From an uncultured Panacagrimonas sp. (GTDB lineage Bacteria; Pseudomonadota; Gammaproteobacteria; Nevskiales; Nevskiaceae): DNA of 6,655 nucleotides. The translations under genes were made by a program, and so were the position numbers. Positions 1 to 5,386 of this stretch are shown here, piece by piece (position 1 is the stretch's first letter; every line of letters begins with the position of its first letter). Where the stretch lies: contig CAMLNE010000244.1 in NCBI GenBank assembly GCA_946481265.1, positions 1 through 6,655 of the forward strand. Reading direction: 5' to 3'. Under the pieces are notes generated by a model that did not search any database, was not told where the DNA came from, and saw only the letters and a program-made list of their open reading frames with translations.

Positions 1-494
1 CCGCACGCCCGCTGCTGGTCATCAATCTCTCGGGCCAGAGCCTGGGCGACGAGGGCGTCCGCGACTTCCTGCTCGAACAGCTGCGCGTGCACGCCAACCT
101 CTGCCGGCAGATCGTCTTCGAAGTCACCGAGAGCGCGGTCATCTCCCGCCTGGATCGGGCCCGGAAGCTGATGGAGGACGTCTACGCCTGCGGCTGCGCC
201 TTCGCCCTGGACGACTTCGGCACCGGCATGTCCTCGTTCGGCTATCTCAAGGAACTGCGCGTCGATTACCTCAAGATCGCCGGCTGCTTCGTCAAGAGCG
301 TCTCATCGCCGCTCGACGCCGCGGTCTGCCGCAGCTTCACCGAGTTCGGCCGCATGATGGGCGTCACCGTCATCGCCGAGTGGATCGAGGACCAGAGCAT
401 CCTGCAGGCGCTGCGTGACATGGGGGTCGACTACGGCCAGGGCTGGCATTTCGGCCGCGCGCAGCCGATCGAGCAGGTCCTGCGGATCAGCTGA
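1..494 (+). CDS. EAL-domain cyclic-di-GMP phosphodiesterase, C-terminal part (5' end outside window)
   Basis: This is the last 163 residues of a larger protein, read in frame from base 3 to a TGA at 492-494. EAL domains hydrolyse the second messenger c-di-GMP to pGpG in the cytoplasm and often follow PAS or GGDEF domains; any such domains, and the EAL signature itself, lie upstream of the window. Numbering from the first complete codon, the visible conserved blocks are INLSGQS (Asn8), FEVTES (Glu40, Glu43), DDFGTGMSS (Asp70, Asp71), YLKIAG (Lys91), AEWIED (Glu126, Glu129) and YGQGWHFGRA (Gln146), in the family order and spacing. One departure stands out: the usual KIDG motif is KIAG, so a normally conserved acidic residue near the metal site is Ala93. 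The protein ends directly after the EAL domain. Family assignment is secure, but catalytic activity is less certain because of Ala93. The GTG at 87 is internal to the domain and is not the real start. Confidence 0.93.
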   Translation, partial: ARPLLVINLSGQSLGDEGVRDFLLEQLRVHANLCRQIVFEVTESAVISRLDRARKLMEDVYACGCAFALDDFGTGMSSFGYLKELRVDYLKIAGCFVKSVSSPLDAAVCRSFTEFGRMMGVTVIAEWIEDQSILQALRDMGVDYGQGWHFGRAQPIEQVLRIS

Positions 495-549
495 GGCATC
501 GTTCCCGGCCACGCGACGCCGGCGAATCTTGTCCCGGATCCCGCCAGGC

Positions 550-2040
550 TCAGGGCCTGGACGGGTCGTCCGGGTCGGCAGGTCTTGCTTCGACCGGTGG
601 CACGAACAGTTTTTCCAGCAGGTAGGGATCGTCGAAATGCCCGCGCCCGACCAGGGTGGTCGGGTGATGTCCCCATTGACGCATGGCGCCGACCCGCGGC
701 ACGCCGCTCGACCATCGGGCGAAGCCGCCGTGGCGCTCGCTGCCGACGACGATGCCCTGCTCTCCAAACAGGCTGCGCGTGCCGCCGTCGGGATGCGGCA
801 GGTTGAGCAGCTCCTCGTAGGAACGAAGCTCGTAGGCGCCCGATTTCGCGGCGGTCGCCTGTGCCACGCCGGACACGCGGACCAGCTCGTGCGTGCCGCT
901 GCGCAGGCGCAGCGCGACGCTCCCTTCGGGCACGGACTGCTGCGCAAACAGCAAGGCGGCGTCCGCCGCGGCGCGTCTCTGCATCGGCTGCACGGGGAAG
1001 CCGTAGTGGCGGCTGCCTCCCGAGGCGGGAAGGCTGTCGTACATCAGCGGGCGGCCCTGTTCGTCGAGCGTGACGCGCCAGATCAGGCCGTCGAGCACGC
1101 CCGCCGCGGGATCGTCGGGTCCGGCCGCGGGACGCTCGGAGAACCACACCAGGTAGTTCATCTGCAGCAGGCTGCGCCCACCGAAACGGGTGAGCCCGGG
1201 GAGGAAATAGACCACCGGCTGCCTGACATCCACGTCCGGACCGGCGGGGGTATGCACCGGCAGCCCCGGCCGGTCGTAATCGCCCGCGGTCTCGATCCAC
1301 AGCGCGGGCGCGTGGGTGTGGGCGAGGTGGACCACTTCCGACCACAGCAGGCCGATCCGACCGAGCAGGTCGCGGGGCTTCTCGCGCAGGTCGATGGTGC
1401 CCTCGAGATACTCGGGCTGCTCCAGCGGCCGCGCCTTCCACAGCCACAGCTCGGTGGGTGCCGGCGGCGGCTGCAAGGGCTGGGCGAAGCGGGCCATGAC
1501 CTGCTCGCGCCTGGCCTCGATGTCACGACTCAGGACGGATCGCGTGAGCGGATACAGGCCGATCGCACGCCGCATGGTCGAGTACTCGTCCGGCACACGC
1601 GACGCGCCCTCGATCAGCAGCTCGCGGAACGCCGGATCCTCGAGCTCCCAGCTGCGCAGCCAGCCACCGCAGGCGCGCAGGTCGAGCAGCAGCGACGAGG
1701 CCTGCTCGCTGGTCAGGTCCATGTTGCGCAGCTCGACCTCGCGCGCCGCATCCTCGTTGGCGCGCAGGTAGCCGACCCATTCCCAGAACGCGTCCATGTC
1801 CGGGATCTCGCGCGCGAACGACGCGGTGTAGCGGTCGGTGCGCAGGTAGGGGAAGTCGTCGAGGCGGTGATAGCTCGCGTCACGCACGCCAGCCTGCGCC
1901 ACCCGCGCGTCGACCTGCGCATACAGGGCCAGGCACTTGTCCCCGTCCGGCGCCTCCGGGCGCTGCATCAGACTCGCGCAGCCGCCGAGGGCGAATGCCG
2001 CCGGCAGCATCAGGATCAGCCGTACGCACCGCATGGTCAT
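550..2040 (-). CDS. Putative lipoprotein of unknown function, 496 aa
   Basis: I do not recognise a named family. The N-terminus is a textbook lipoprotein signal: a basic start (Arg4, Arg7), a hydrophobic stretch 8-18 and a lipobox LGGC with Cys21 as the predicted lipidated residue. Residue +2 is Ala, so by the Lol rule outer-membrane sorting would be expected. The mature part has a helix-rich, charged N-terminal half (about 35-190) with Cys36 and Cys124 as a possible disulfide pair. A proline-rich linker (188-195, PLQPPPAP) leads into a C-terminal half rich in beta-type segments. Two blocks look conserved: 318-349 (GLIWRVTLD, then YDS, then HYGFP) and 422-472 (SLFGEQG, GSER, GAMRQWGHH, GHFDDPY). 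Such blocks resemble uncharacterised proteins I vaguely recall from other proteobacteria, but I cannot name them. The ATG at 2040 is preferred because GGAAGGA sits 8 nt upstream; the ATG two codons in is possible. The gene converges with the EAL gene across a 55-bp gap. Confidence 0.85.
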   Translation of the reverse strand: MTMRCVRLILMLPAAFALGGCASLMQRPEAPDGDKCLALYAQVDARVAQAGVRDASYHRLDDFPYLRTDRYTASFAREIPDMDAFWEWVGYLRANEDAAREVELRNMDLTSEQASSLLLDLRACGGWLRSWELEDPAFRELLIEGASRVPDEYSTMRRAIGLYPLTRSVLSRDIEARREQVMARFAQPLQPPPAPTELWLWKARPLEQPEYLEGTIDLREKPRDLLGRIGLLWSEVVHLAHTHAPALWIETAGDYDRPGLPVHTPAGPDVDVRQPVVYFLPGLTRFGGRSLLQMNYLVWFSERPAAGPDDPAAGVLDGLIWRVTLDEQGRPLMYDSLPASGGSRHYGFPVQPMQRRAAADAALLFAQQSVPEGSVALRLRSGTHELVRVSGVAQATAAKSGAYELRSYEELLNLPHPDGGTRSLFGEQGIVVGSERHGGFARWSSGVPRVGAMRQWGHHPTTLVGRGHFDDPYLLEKLFVPPVEARPADPDDPSRP

Positions 2041-2046
2041 GTCGTG

Positions 2047-2055
2047 TTTCCTTCC
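2047..2055 (-). promoter_or_regulatory. Shine-Dalgarno site of the lipoprotein gene
   Basis: The minus strand reads GGAAGGAAA about 8 nt before the ATG at 2040. This purine-rich match to the 16S rRNA 3' end supports the 2040 start over the ATG two codons further in. Confidence 0.55.
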
Positions 2056-2060
2056 GGGAA

Positions 2061-2078
2061 CGGCCGTCTGCGCGGCCG
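2061..2078. repeat. Perfect 6-bp inverted repeat in the lipoprotein leader
   Basis: CGGCCG (2061-2066) and CGGCCG (2073-2078) flank the 6-nt spacer TCTGCG. In a transcript of the lipoprotein gene this could form a short GC hairpin 5 bp upstream of the Shine-Dalgarno site. Such repeats also arise by chance at this GC content, so a function is only inferred. Confidence 0.25.
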
Positions 2079-2130
2079 GTCGAGGAAACCAGACTGCGCG
2101 CAGCCGCGTCTATGCGGGCAAGCGCCTATG

Positions 2131-2158
2131 CGCCGTGCGGACGGCGCGCGCCGGCGCG
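2131..2158. repeat. GC-rich hairpin and palindrome just 3' of the oxidoreductase gene
   Basis: CGCCGT (2131-2136) and ACGGCG (2141-2146) form a perfect 6-bp stem with a GCGG loop, directly next to a 12-bp perfect palindrome, CGCGCCGGCGCG (2147-2158). On the minus strand both come 7-35 nt after the oxidoreductase stop codon, where a terminator or mRNA 3'-end stabiliser would sit. No T tract follows, so it does not qualify as a classical intrinsic terminator. Confidence 0.25.
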
Positions 2159-2165
2159 ATGCGTT

Positions 2166-3158
2166 TCAGGAGGAGAAAGCGTCCGCGATCAGCTCGTACG
2201 AGCGCAGCCGCGCTTCGTGGCTCCACACATTGGTGACGATCATCAGTTCGTCGGCGCCGCTGTCCGCCTGCATCGCGTCGAGCTGGGCGCGGACCTGCGC
2301 GGGCGCTCCCACCACGCTGGGCCCCCGCATGCGCTGCACCTGCTGGCGCTCGGCTTCGCTCCAGGGATAGGCCTCGGCCTCCTCGGGACTCGGCAACGGC
2401 AGGTGCTCGCCGCGCGTCATGCGCAACCAGACCAGCTCCATGCTCAGCGCAAGGCGCTGCGCCTCGGCCTGCGTGGGCGCGCAGATCGCGGCGACCGCCA
2501 GCACCGCATGCGGACTGGGGAACAGGTCCGAGGGATTGAACGCGGCCTTGTACGCCTGGATCGCCGGCTGCGGCGGCTCGGGGCTGAAGTGGCTGGCGAA
2601 GGCGTAGCCGAACCCCGAGGCGCCTGCCGCCGAGGCGCTTGCGCCGCTGGATCCCAGGATCCAGACCGGCGGCAGGCGCACGTCGTCCGGCATCACGCGC
2701 ACCTTGTGCAGCGGATGTCCCGGCGAAAAACGCGCCTGCGACAGGAACAGCAGTTCCGACATCAGCGCGGAGAACTGTTCGCCGCTGAACGCGCGCAGCG
2801 CGCGGCTGGACCCCGCCTCCGAGCCGGGCGCGCGACCGATGCCCAGGTCGATCCGGCCCGGATGCAGTGCGGCGAGCGTGTGGAAGACTTCGGCCACGCG
2901 CAGCGGCGCATGGTTGGGCAGCATGATGCCGCCCGACCCGACGCGGATGCGCTCGGTCGCCGAGGCGACATGACCGATCAGGATCTCCGGCGAGCTGCTG
3001 GCCACGCTCGGCATGCTGTGATGCTCGGCGAACCAGTAGCGAGCGAAGCCGCGCCGCTCGGCGAGCCGTGCCAGGTCGACCGTGCGGCGCACCGCGAACG
3101 AGGGCGGCGTGCCTTCCGGCACGGGCGCGAGGTCGAGAACGGAAAGAACGGATTTCAT
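2166..3158 (-). CDS. yhbW: LLM class flavin-dependent oxidoreductase, YhbW-like (luciferase-family group 1)
   Basis: This is a bacterial-luciferase-like (LLM) TIM-barrel oxidoreductase of 330 residues; E. coli YhbW is about 335. Members use reduced FMN supplied by a separate reductase, usually for monooxygenation; the substrate of the YhbW group is not established. Hallmarks in order are the N-terminal strand [11 protein letters not shown] (6-16), RYWFAEHH (40-47), [10 protein letters not shown] (74-83), [13 protein letters not shown] (100-112), [10 protein letters not shown] (166-175), FASHF (187-191) and the C-terminal block [10 protein letters not shown] with [10 protein letters not shown] (301-323). 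These match my memory of E. coli YhbW closely, block by block. There is no signal peptide, so it is cytosolic. The ATG at 3158 places the first barrel strand at the very N-terminus as in relatives, although no clear Shine-Dalgarno site precedes it. It lies 125 bp from the lipoprotein gene and 114 bp from the DUF1993 gene on the same strand; co-transcription is possible but not shown. Family is firm; the gene symbol denotes similarity, not proven orthology. Confidence 0.93.
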   Translation of the reverse strand: MKSVLSVLDLAPVPEGTPPSFAVRRTVDLARLAERRGFARYWFAEHHSMPSVASSSPEILIGHVASATERIRVGSGGIMLPNHAPLRVAEVFHTLAALHPGRIDLGIGRAPGSEAGSSRALRAFSGEQFSALMSELLFLSQARFSPGHPLHKVRVMPDDVRLPPVWILGSSGASASAAGASGFGYAFASHFSPEPPQPAIQAYKAAFNPSDLFPSPHAVLAVAAICAPTQAEAQRLALSMELVWLRMTRGEHLPLPSPEEAEAYPWSEAERQQVQRMRGPSVVGAPAQVRAQLDAMQADSGADELMIVTNVWSHEARLRSYELIADAFSS

Positions 3159-3272
3159 GCGCGGCGAACCGGAGAAGAGAAGCCAGAGGATGACGCGAGC
3201 GGAAAAAAGCCTCGGGAAAGCGTAGCGCGCGCAGCGGCGCCTGCAGCGGCCCGCCCCGGGTTCGTCCCGTGC

Positions 3273-3779
3273 TCAGGAGCTGCCGAGATAATCCATCTTG
3301 CCGAGCGCCACCCCGTTGTGGCGCAGGATGTTGTAGGCCGTGGTGCAGTGGAAATACACGTTGGGCAGCACGAAGCCCTGCAGGTAGCCCAGGCCTTCGA
3401 ACTTCAGCTCGCCGCGCGGCGTCTTGAGCACCACCGACCGCGATTCGCTGCCCTCGAACTGCGCCGGCGTGGCGGTCTTCACGAAGTCGAGCGTGCGCGC
3501 GAGGCGTTCGTCGAGCTCGGCGAAGCTGCGCTCCGTGTCCTCGAACTTCGGCGCCTCGATGCCGGTCAGCCGCGCCACGCAGCCCTTGGCGATGTCACCG
3601 GCGATCTGCACCTGGAAGACGAGCGGCCGCATGTCCGGGTACAGGCGAAAGCCGATCAGCGCGGCTTCGTCGATCTTGTGCGCCTCGCAATGTGCCGAGC
3701 CCTTGGCCAGGACATGCCGAAGACTGCCCAGCACGCGCACGATCGGCGGCACCGTGGCCTGATACATGGTCAGAGACAT
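3273..3779 (-). CDS. DUF1993 family protein (168 aa)
   Basis: The protein matches the DUF1993 family (PF09351) as I remember it: a small cytosolic helical-bundle protein, thought to be DinB-like in fold, with no established biochemical role. Diagnostic blocks are MYQATVPPIVRVLGSL (5-20), RLYPDMRPLVFQVQIA (45-60), AKGCVARL (64-71), the amphipathic helix around FAELDERLARTLDFV (86-100) and the C-terminal signature FVLPNVYFHC plus NILRHNGVALGK (136-161). His144 and His154 lie in that conserved C-terminal block and could be functional, which is inference. The length is typical for the family. The ATG at 3779 is chosen because GGAG lies 6 nt upstream; the Met at residue 5 (3767) is an alternative and sits where many relatives begin. 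The gene is divergent from the alpha/beta hydrolase across 156 bp and is followed after 114 bp by the oxidoreductase. Family assignment is firm and function unknown. Confidence 0.92.
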   Translation of the reverse strand: MSLTMYQATVPPIVRVLGSLRHVLAKGSAHCEAHKIDEAALIGFRLYPDMRPLVFQVQIAGDIAKGCVARLTGIEAPKFEDTERSFAELDERLARTLDFVKTATPAQFEGSESRSVVLKTPRGELKFEGLGYLQGFVLPNVYFHCTTAYNILRHNGVALGKMDYLGSS

Positions 3780-3785
3780 GAACCG

Positions 3786-3789
3786 CTCC
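3786..3789 (-). promoter_or_regulatory. Shine-Dalgarno site of the DUF1993 gene
   Basis: The minus strand reads GGAG with a 6-nt spacer to the ATG at 3779. It favours this start over the internal Met at residue 5. Confidence 0.5.
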
Positions 3790-3806
3790 GTCGGGATTTC
3801 GCGTCG

Positions 3807-3812
3807 ATTCTA
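3807..3812 (-). promoter_or_regulatory. Candidate -10 box for the DUF1993 gene
   Basis: The minus strand reads TAGAAT, five of six matches to the sigma-70 consensus TATAAT, in otherwise very GC-rich DNA. Transcription from it would begin near 3800, giving a leader of about 20 nt that contains the Shine-Dalgarno site. I find no good -35 hexamer at the usual spacing, so this is a weak prediction. Confidence 0.3.
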
Positions 3813-3855
3813 CGCGCCGCGTCGCCTCCTTCCGGAACGGCGATGACGCCGGCCG

Positions 3856-3867
3856 GCGCAGCTGCGC
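3856..3867. promoter_or_regulatory. 12-bp perfect palindrome in the divergent intergenic region (candidate operator)
   Basis: GCGCAGCTGCGC is a perfect dyad about midway between the DUF1993 and hydrolase start codons. A dimeric regulator could bind here and affect both directions, but no regulator gene is nearby and short GC palindromes are common at this base composition. An imperfect direct repeat (CGATTCTACGC at 3805-3815, CGATTCTTCGC at 3890-3900) flanks it. Confidence 0.2.
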
Positions 3868-3935
3868 TGGACGCCCGCCGCTTACCCGCCGATTCTTCGC
3901 CCCCTCGCCACTCCAGATCCCCTGCCCGCCCCGCC

Positions 3936-4853
3936 ATGCCGATGCGCCTTCTCCGTGCGACCTGTCTGGCCCTGCTCTGCCTCGCTGCCGCCGGGCCCGC
4001 CATCGCCGCACCGCCGTCCTGGAGCGAGGTGCAGGCCCGCGCGCAGCCGGCGCCGGGCCTGGGCATCGCCTACGGCCGCTCGCCCTCTCAGTTCGGTGAA
4101 CTGCGCGTTCCGGGCGGGCCCGGCCCGCATCCGGTCGTGGTGCTGATCCACGGCAACTGCTGGCAGCGCAGCTACGACCTGCGCTATTTCTCGCACCTGG
4201 CCGAGGCGCTGACGCGCGAGGCCGGTGTCGCCACCTGGAATCTCGAGTACCGACGCCTCGGCGAACCGGGCGCCGGCTGGCCGGCGACCCTGCGCGACGT
4301 GGCGGAAGGTGCCGATCACCTGCGCGAGCTGGCACCGGCGTATCGCCTGGACCTGGACCGCGTGATCAGCCTTGGCCACTCCGCTGGCGGTCAGCTCGCG
4401 CTGTGGCTGGGCTCGCGCTCGCGCCTGAGCGCCAGCAGCGCGCTGTACCGACCGCGTCCGCTGGCGTTGCACGGCGCGGTCGCGCTGGCACCGATCACGG
4501 ACCTGGTGGCCTATGGCGAGGGCAACGGCAGCTGCAACGCCTCGGTCGACGACCTGCTGGGCGGCTCGCCGCAGCGGCAGCTGTCGCGCTACTCGCAGGC
4601 CTCGCCGCGCGCGCTGCTGCCGCTGGGCATCCCGCAGTGGCTGATCCAGGGCTTGCTGGACCCGATCGTGCCCGCGGCCTCGGTACGCGCCTACGCCGAA
4701 GCAGCACGCCAGAGCGGCGATGCGGTGCAGCTGGAAATCGTCGAGCAGGCGGGTCATTTCGACGCGGTCCTGCCCGACTCGGCGACCTGGCCGGCGGTGC
4801 TTGCCGCGGTACGCGCGGCGCTGGGCCTCACGGACGGTCAGACCGGCCCGTAG
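3936..4853 (+). CDS. Secreted alpha/beta hydrolase (esterase/formamidase-like), 305 aa
   Basis: The N-terminus is a Sec signal peptide: basic residues Arg4 and Arg7, a hydrophobic core (10-19) and an AIA site predicting cleavage after residue 24, so the enzyme probably works in the periplasm or outside the cell. The fold is alpha/beta hydrolase. VVVLIHGNCW (67-76) is the oxyanion-hole strand-loop, GHSAGG (147-152) carries the nucleophile Ser149, GLLDPIVP (239-246) gives the acid Asp242 and QAGHFD (271-276) the His274. All three catalytic residues are in canonical order. TWNLEYRR (100-107) and GWPATLRDV (114-122) recall the kynurenine-formamidase/carboxylesterase branch, but the substrate cannot be read from sequence. 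Cys75 and Cys200 could pair after export. The ATG at 3936 is chosen because it puts the signal peptide at the N-terminus; the ATG at 3942 is equally usable and neither has a clear Shine-Dalgarno site. An in-frame ATG at 3843 would add 31 residues with atypical codons before the signal peptide and is unlikely. Confidence 0.92.
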   Translation: MPMRLLRATCLALLCLAAAGPAIAAPPSWSEVQARAQPAPGLGIAYGRSPSQFGELRVPGGPGPHPVVVLIHGNCWQRSYDLRYFSHLAEALTREAGVATWNLEYRRLGEPGAGWPATLRDVAEGADHLRELAPAYRLDLDRVISLGHSAGGQLALWLGSRSRLSASSALYRPRPLALHGAVALAPITDLVAYGEGNGSCNASVDDLLGGSPQRQLSRYSQASPRALLPLGIPQWLIQGLLDPIVPAASVRAYAEAARQSGDAVQLEIVEQAGHFDAVLPDSATWPAVLAAVRAALGLTDGQTGP

Positions 4854-4855
4854 CC

Positions 4856-4878
4856 CGCGCGATCCCCGCGCGCATTTT
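4856..4878 (+). terminator. Intrinsic terminator-like hairpin after the alpha/beta hydrolase
   Basis: CGCGCG (4856-4861) and CGCGCG (4867-4872) form a perfect 6-bp GC stem with a 5-nt loop, ATCCC. It starts 3 bp after the TAG stop and is followed two bases later by TTTT (4875-4878). Position and architecture fit a short rho-independent terminator, though the T tract is only four long. Confidence 0.45.
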
Positions 4879-4892
4879 CCGCGGAAGCCTCT

Positions 4893-4913
4893 CCTGTCCC
4901 GGCCCTGTCCCGG
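4893..4913. repeat. Tandem direct repeat, 10-bp unit, between convergent genes
   Basis: CCTGTCCCGG occurs at 4893-4902 and again at 4904-4913, an 11-bp period, in the 74-bp gap between the hydrolase and arfB stop codons. It may be a slippage product; I see no function. Confidence 0.4.
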
Positions 4914-4927
4914 CGGGCGGCGGCCGC

Positions 4928-5386
4928 CTACTCCGGGTCCGCAGCCGGACGGCGCAATGCCTTGACCTTGCCGCGACGGGTCTTCTCGTCGACGCGCCGC
5001 TGCTTGACGCCGCGCGACACCCGCGTGGGCCGGCGCACGCGCGGTACCTGCGTGGAGGCCAGGAGCATCTCGCGCAGGCGGTCGAGCGCGGCCGCGCGGT
5101 TCTGCTCCTGGCTGCGATGCTGCTGCGCCTTGATCACGATCACGCCTTCCTTGCTCAGGCGCTGGTCGCGTCGCGCAAGCAGGCGCAGCTTGCAGGCCTC
5201 CGGCAGCGAGGAGGCGCGCACGTCGAAGCGCAGATGGATGGCGGTCGCGGTCTTGTTGACGTTCTGCCCGCCGGCGCCCTGCGAGCGCACCGCCTCCAGT
5301 TCGACCTGCGCCAGCGGCAGCGCCAGCTGCGTCGTGATGCGCAGGACTTCGAGCGGCTCGTCCGCCGGCAGCTCGTCCTGGCTCAC
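4928..5386 (-). CDS. arfB: Alternative ribosome-rescue factor B (peptidyl-tRNA hydrolase, ArfB/YaeJ)
   Basis: ArfB enters ribosomes stalled at the 3' end of broken mRNAs and hydrolyses the peptidyl-tRNA, acting as a tmRNA backup. The 152-residue protein has the release-factor-like catalytic domain with QGAGGQNVNK (36-45; GGQ at 39-41), followed by TAIHLRFDVRASSLPE (48-63) and GVIVIKAQQHRSQEQNR (81-97), all matching E. coli ArfB almost residue for residue as I recall it. A strongly basic tail (115-147, with RRPTR, KQRRV and KTRRGKVKALRR) is the part that occupies the mRNA entry channel in known structures. This tail separates it from full release factors. The start is GTG at 5386, whose GTGA overlaps the TGA of the cysteine desulfurase gene, so translation is probably coupled. 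Compared with E. coli there are about 13 extra, mostly acidic, N-terminal residues; no better start is visible further in. The 3' end converges with the hydrolase gene. Confidence 0.95.
   Translation of the reverse strand: MSQDELPADEPLEVLRITTQLALPLAQVELEAVRSQGAGGQNVNKTATAIHLRFDVRASSLPEACKLRLLARRDQRLSKEGVIVIKAQQHRSQEQNRAAALDRLREMLLASTQVPRVRRPTRVSRGVKQRRVDEKTRRGKVKALRRPAADPE

Noticed and set aside
505..522. A 5-bp inverted repeat (CCGGC/GCCGG) between the convergent EAL and lipoprotein genes, considered as a bidirectional terminator.
   Set aside because: The stem is short with an 8-nt loop and no T tract on either side; it is expected by chance at this GC content.
415..2370. A 651-residue plus-strand open frame opposite the lipoprotein gene.
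   Set aside because: The minus-strand frame has a lipobox, a Shine-Dalgarno site and natural protein composition, whereas this one starts inside the EAL gene and has antisense-type composition with no motif.
3203..3260. A T6 run on the minus strand (3203-3208) downstream of the DUF1993 gene, considered as a terminator.
   Set aside because: No convincing stem directly precedes it; the nearest stem (CGGG/CCCG at 3257-3269) has only 4 bp and is about 50 nt away.
3825..3831. AAGGAGG on the minus strand, a perfect Shine-Dalgarno-like heptamer.
   Set aside because: No start codon lies at a usable distance downstream, and it is upstream of the candidate -10 box for the DUF1993 gene, so it is unlikely to be transcribed from that promoter.
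1995..4853. A 952-residue plus-strand open frame that runs antisense through the oxidoreductase and DUF1993 genes and then into the hydrolase frame.
   Set aside because: The first two thirds are Arg/Ala-rich, low-complexity translation antisense to two well-recognised genes. Only the part from 3936 is a real protein with a signal peptide. The open frame reflects GC-rich DNA with few stop codons.
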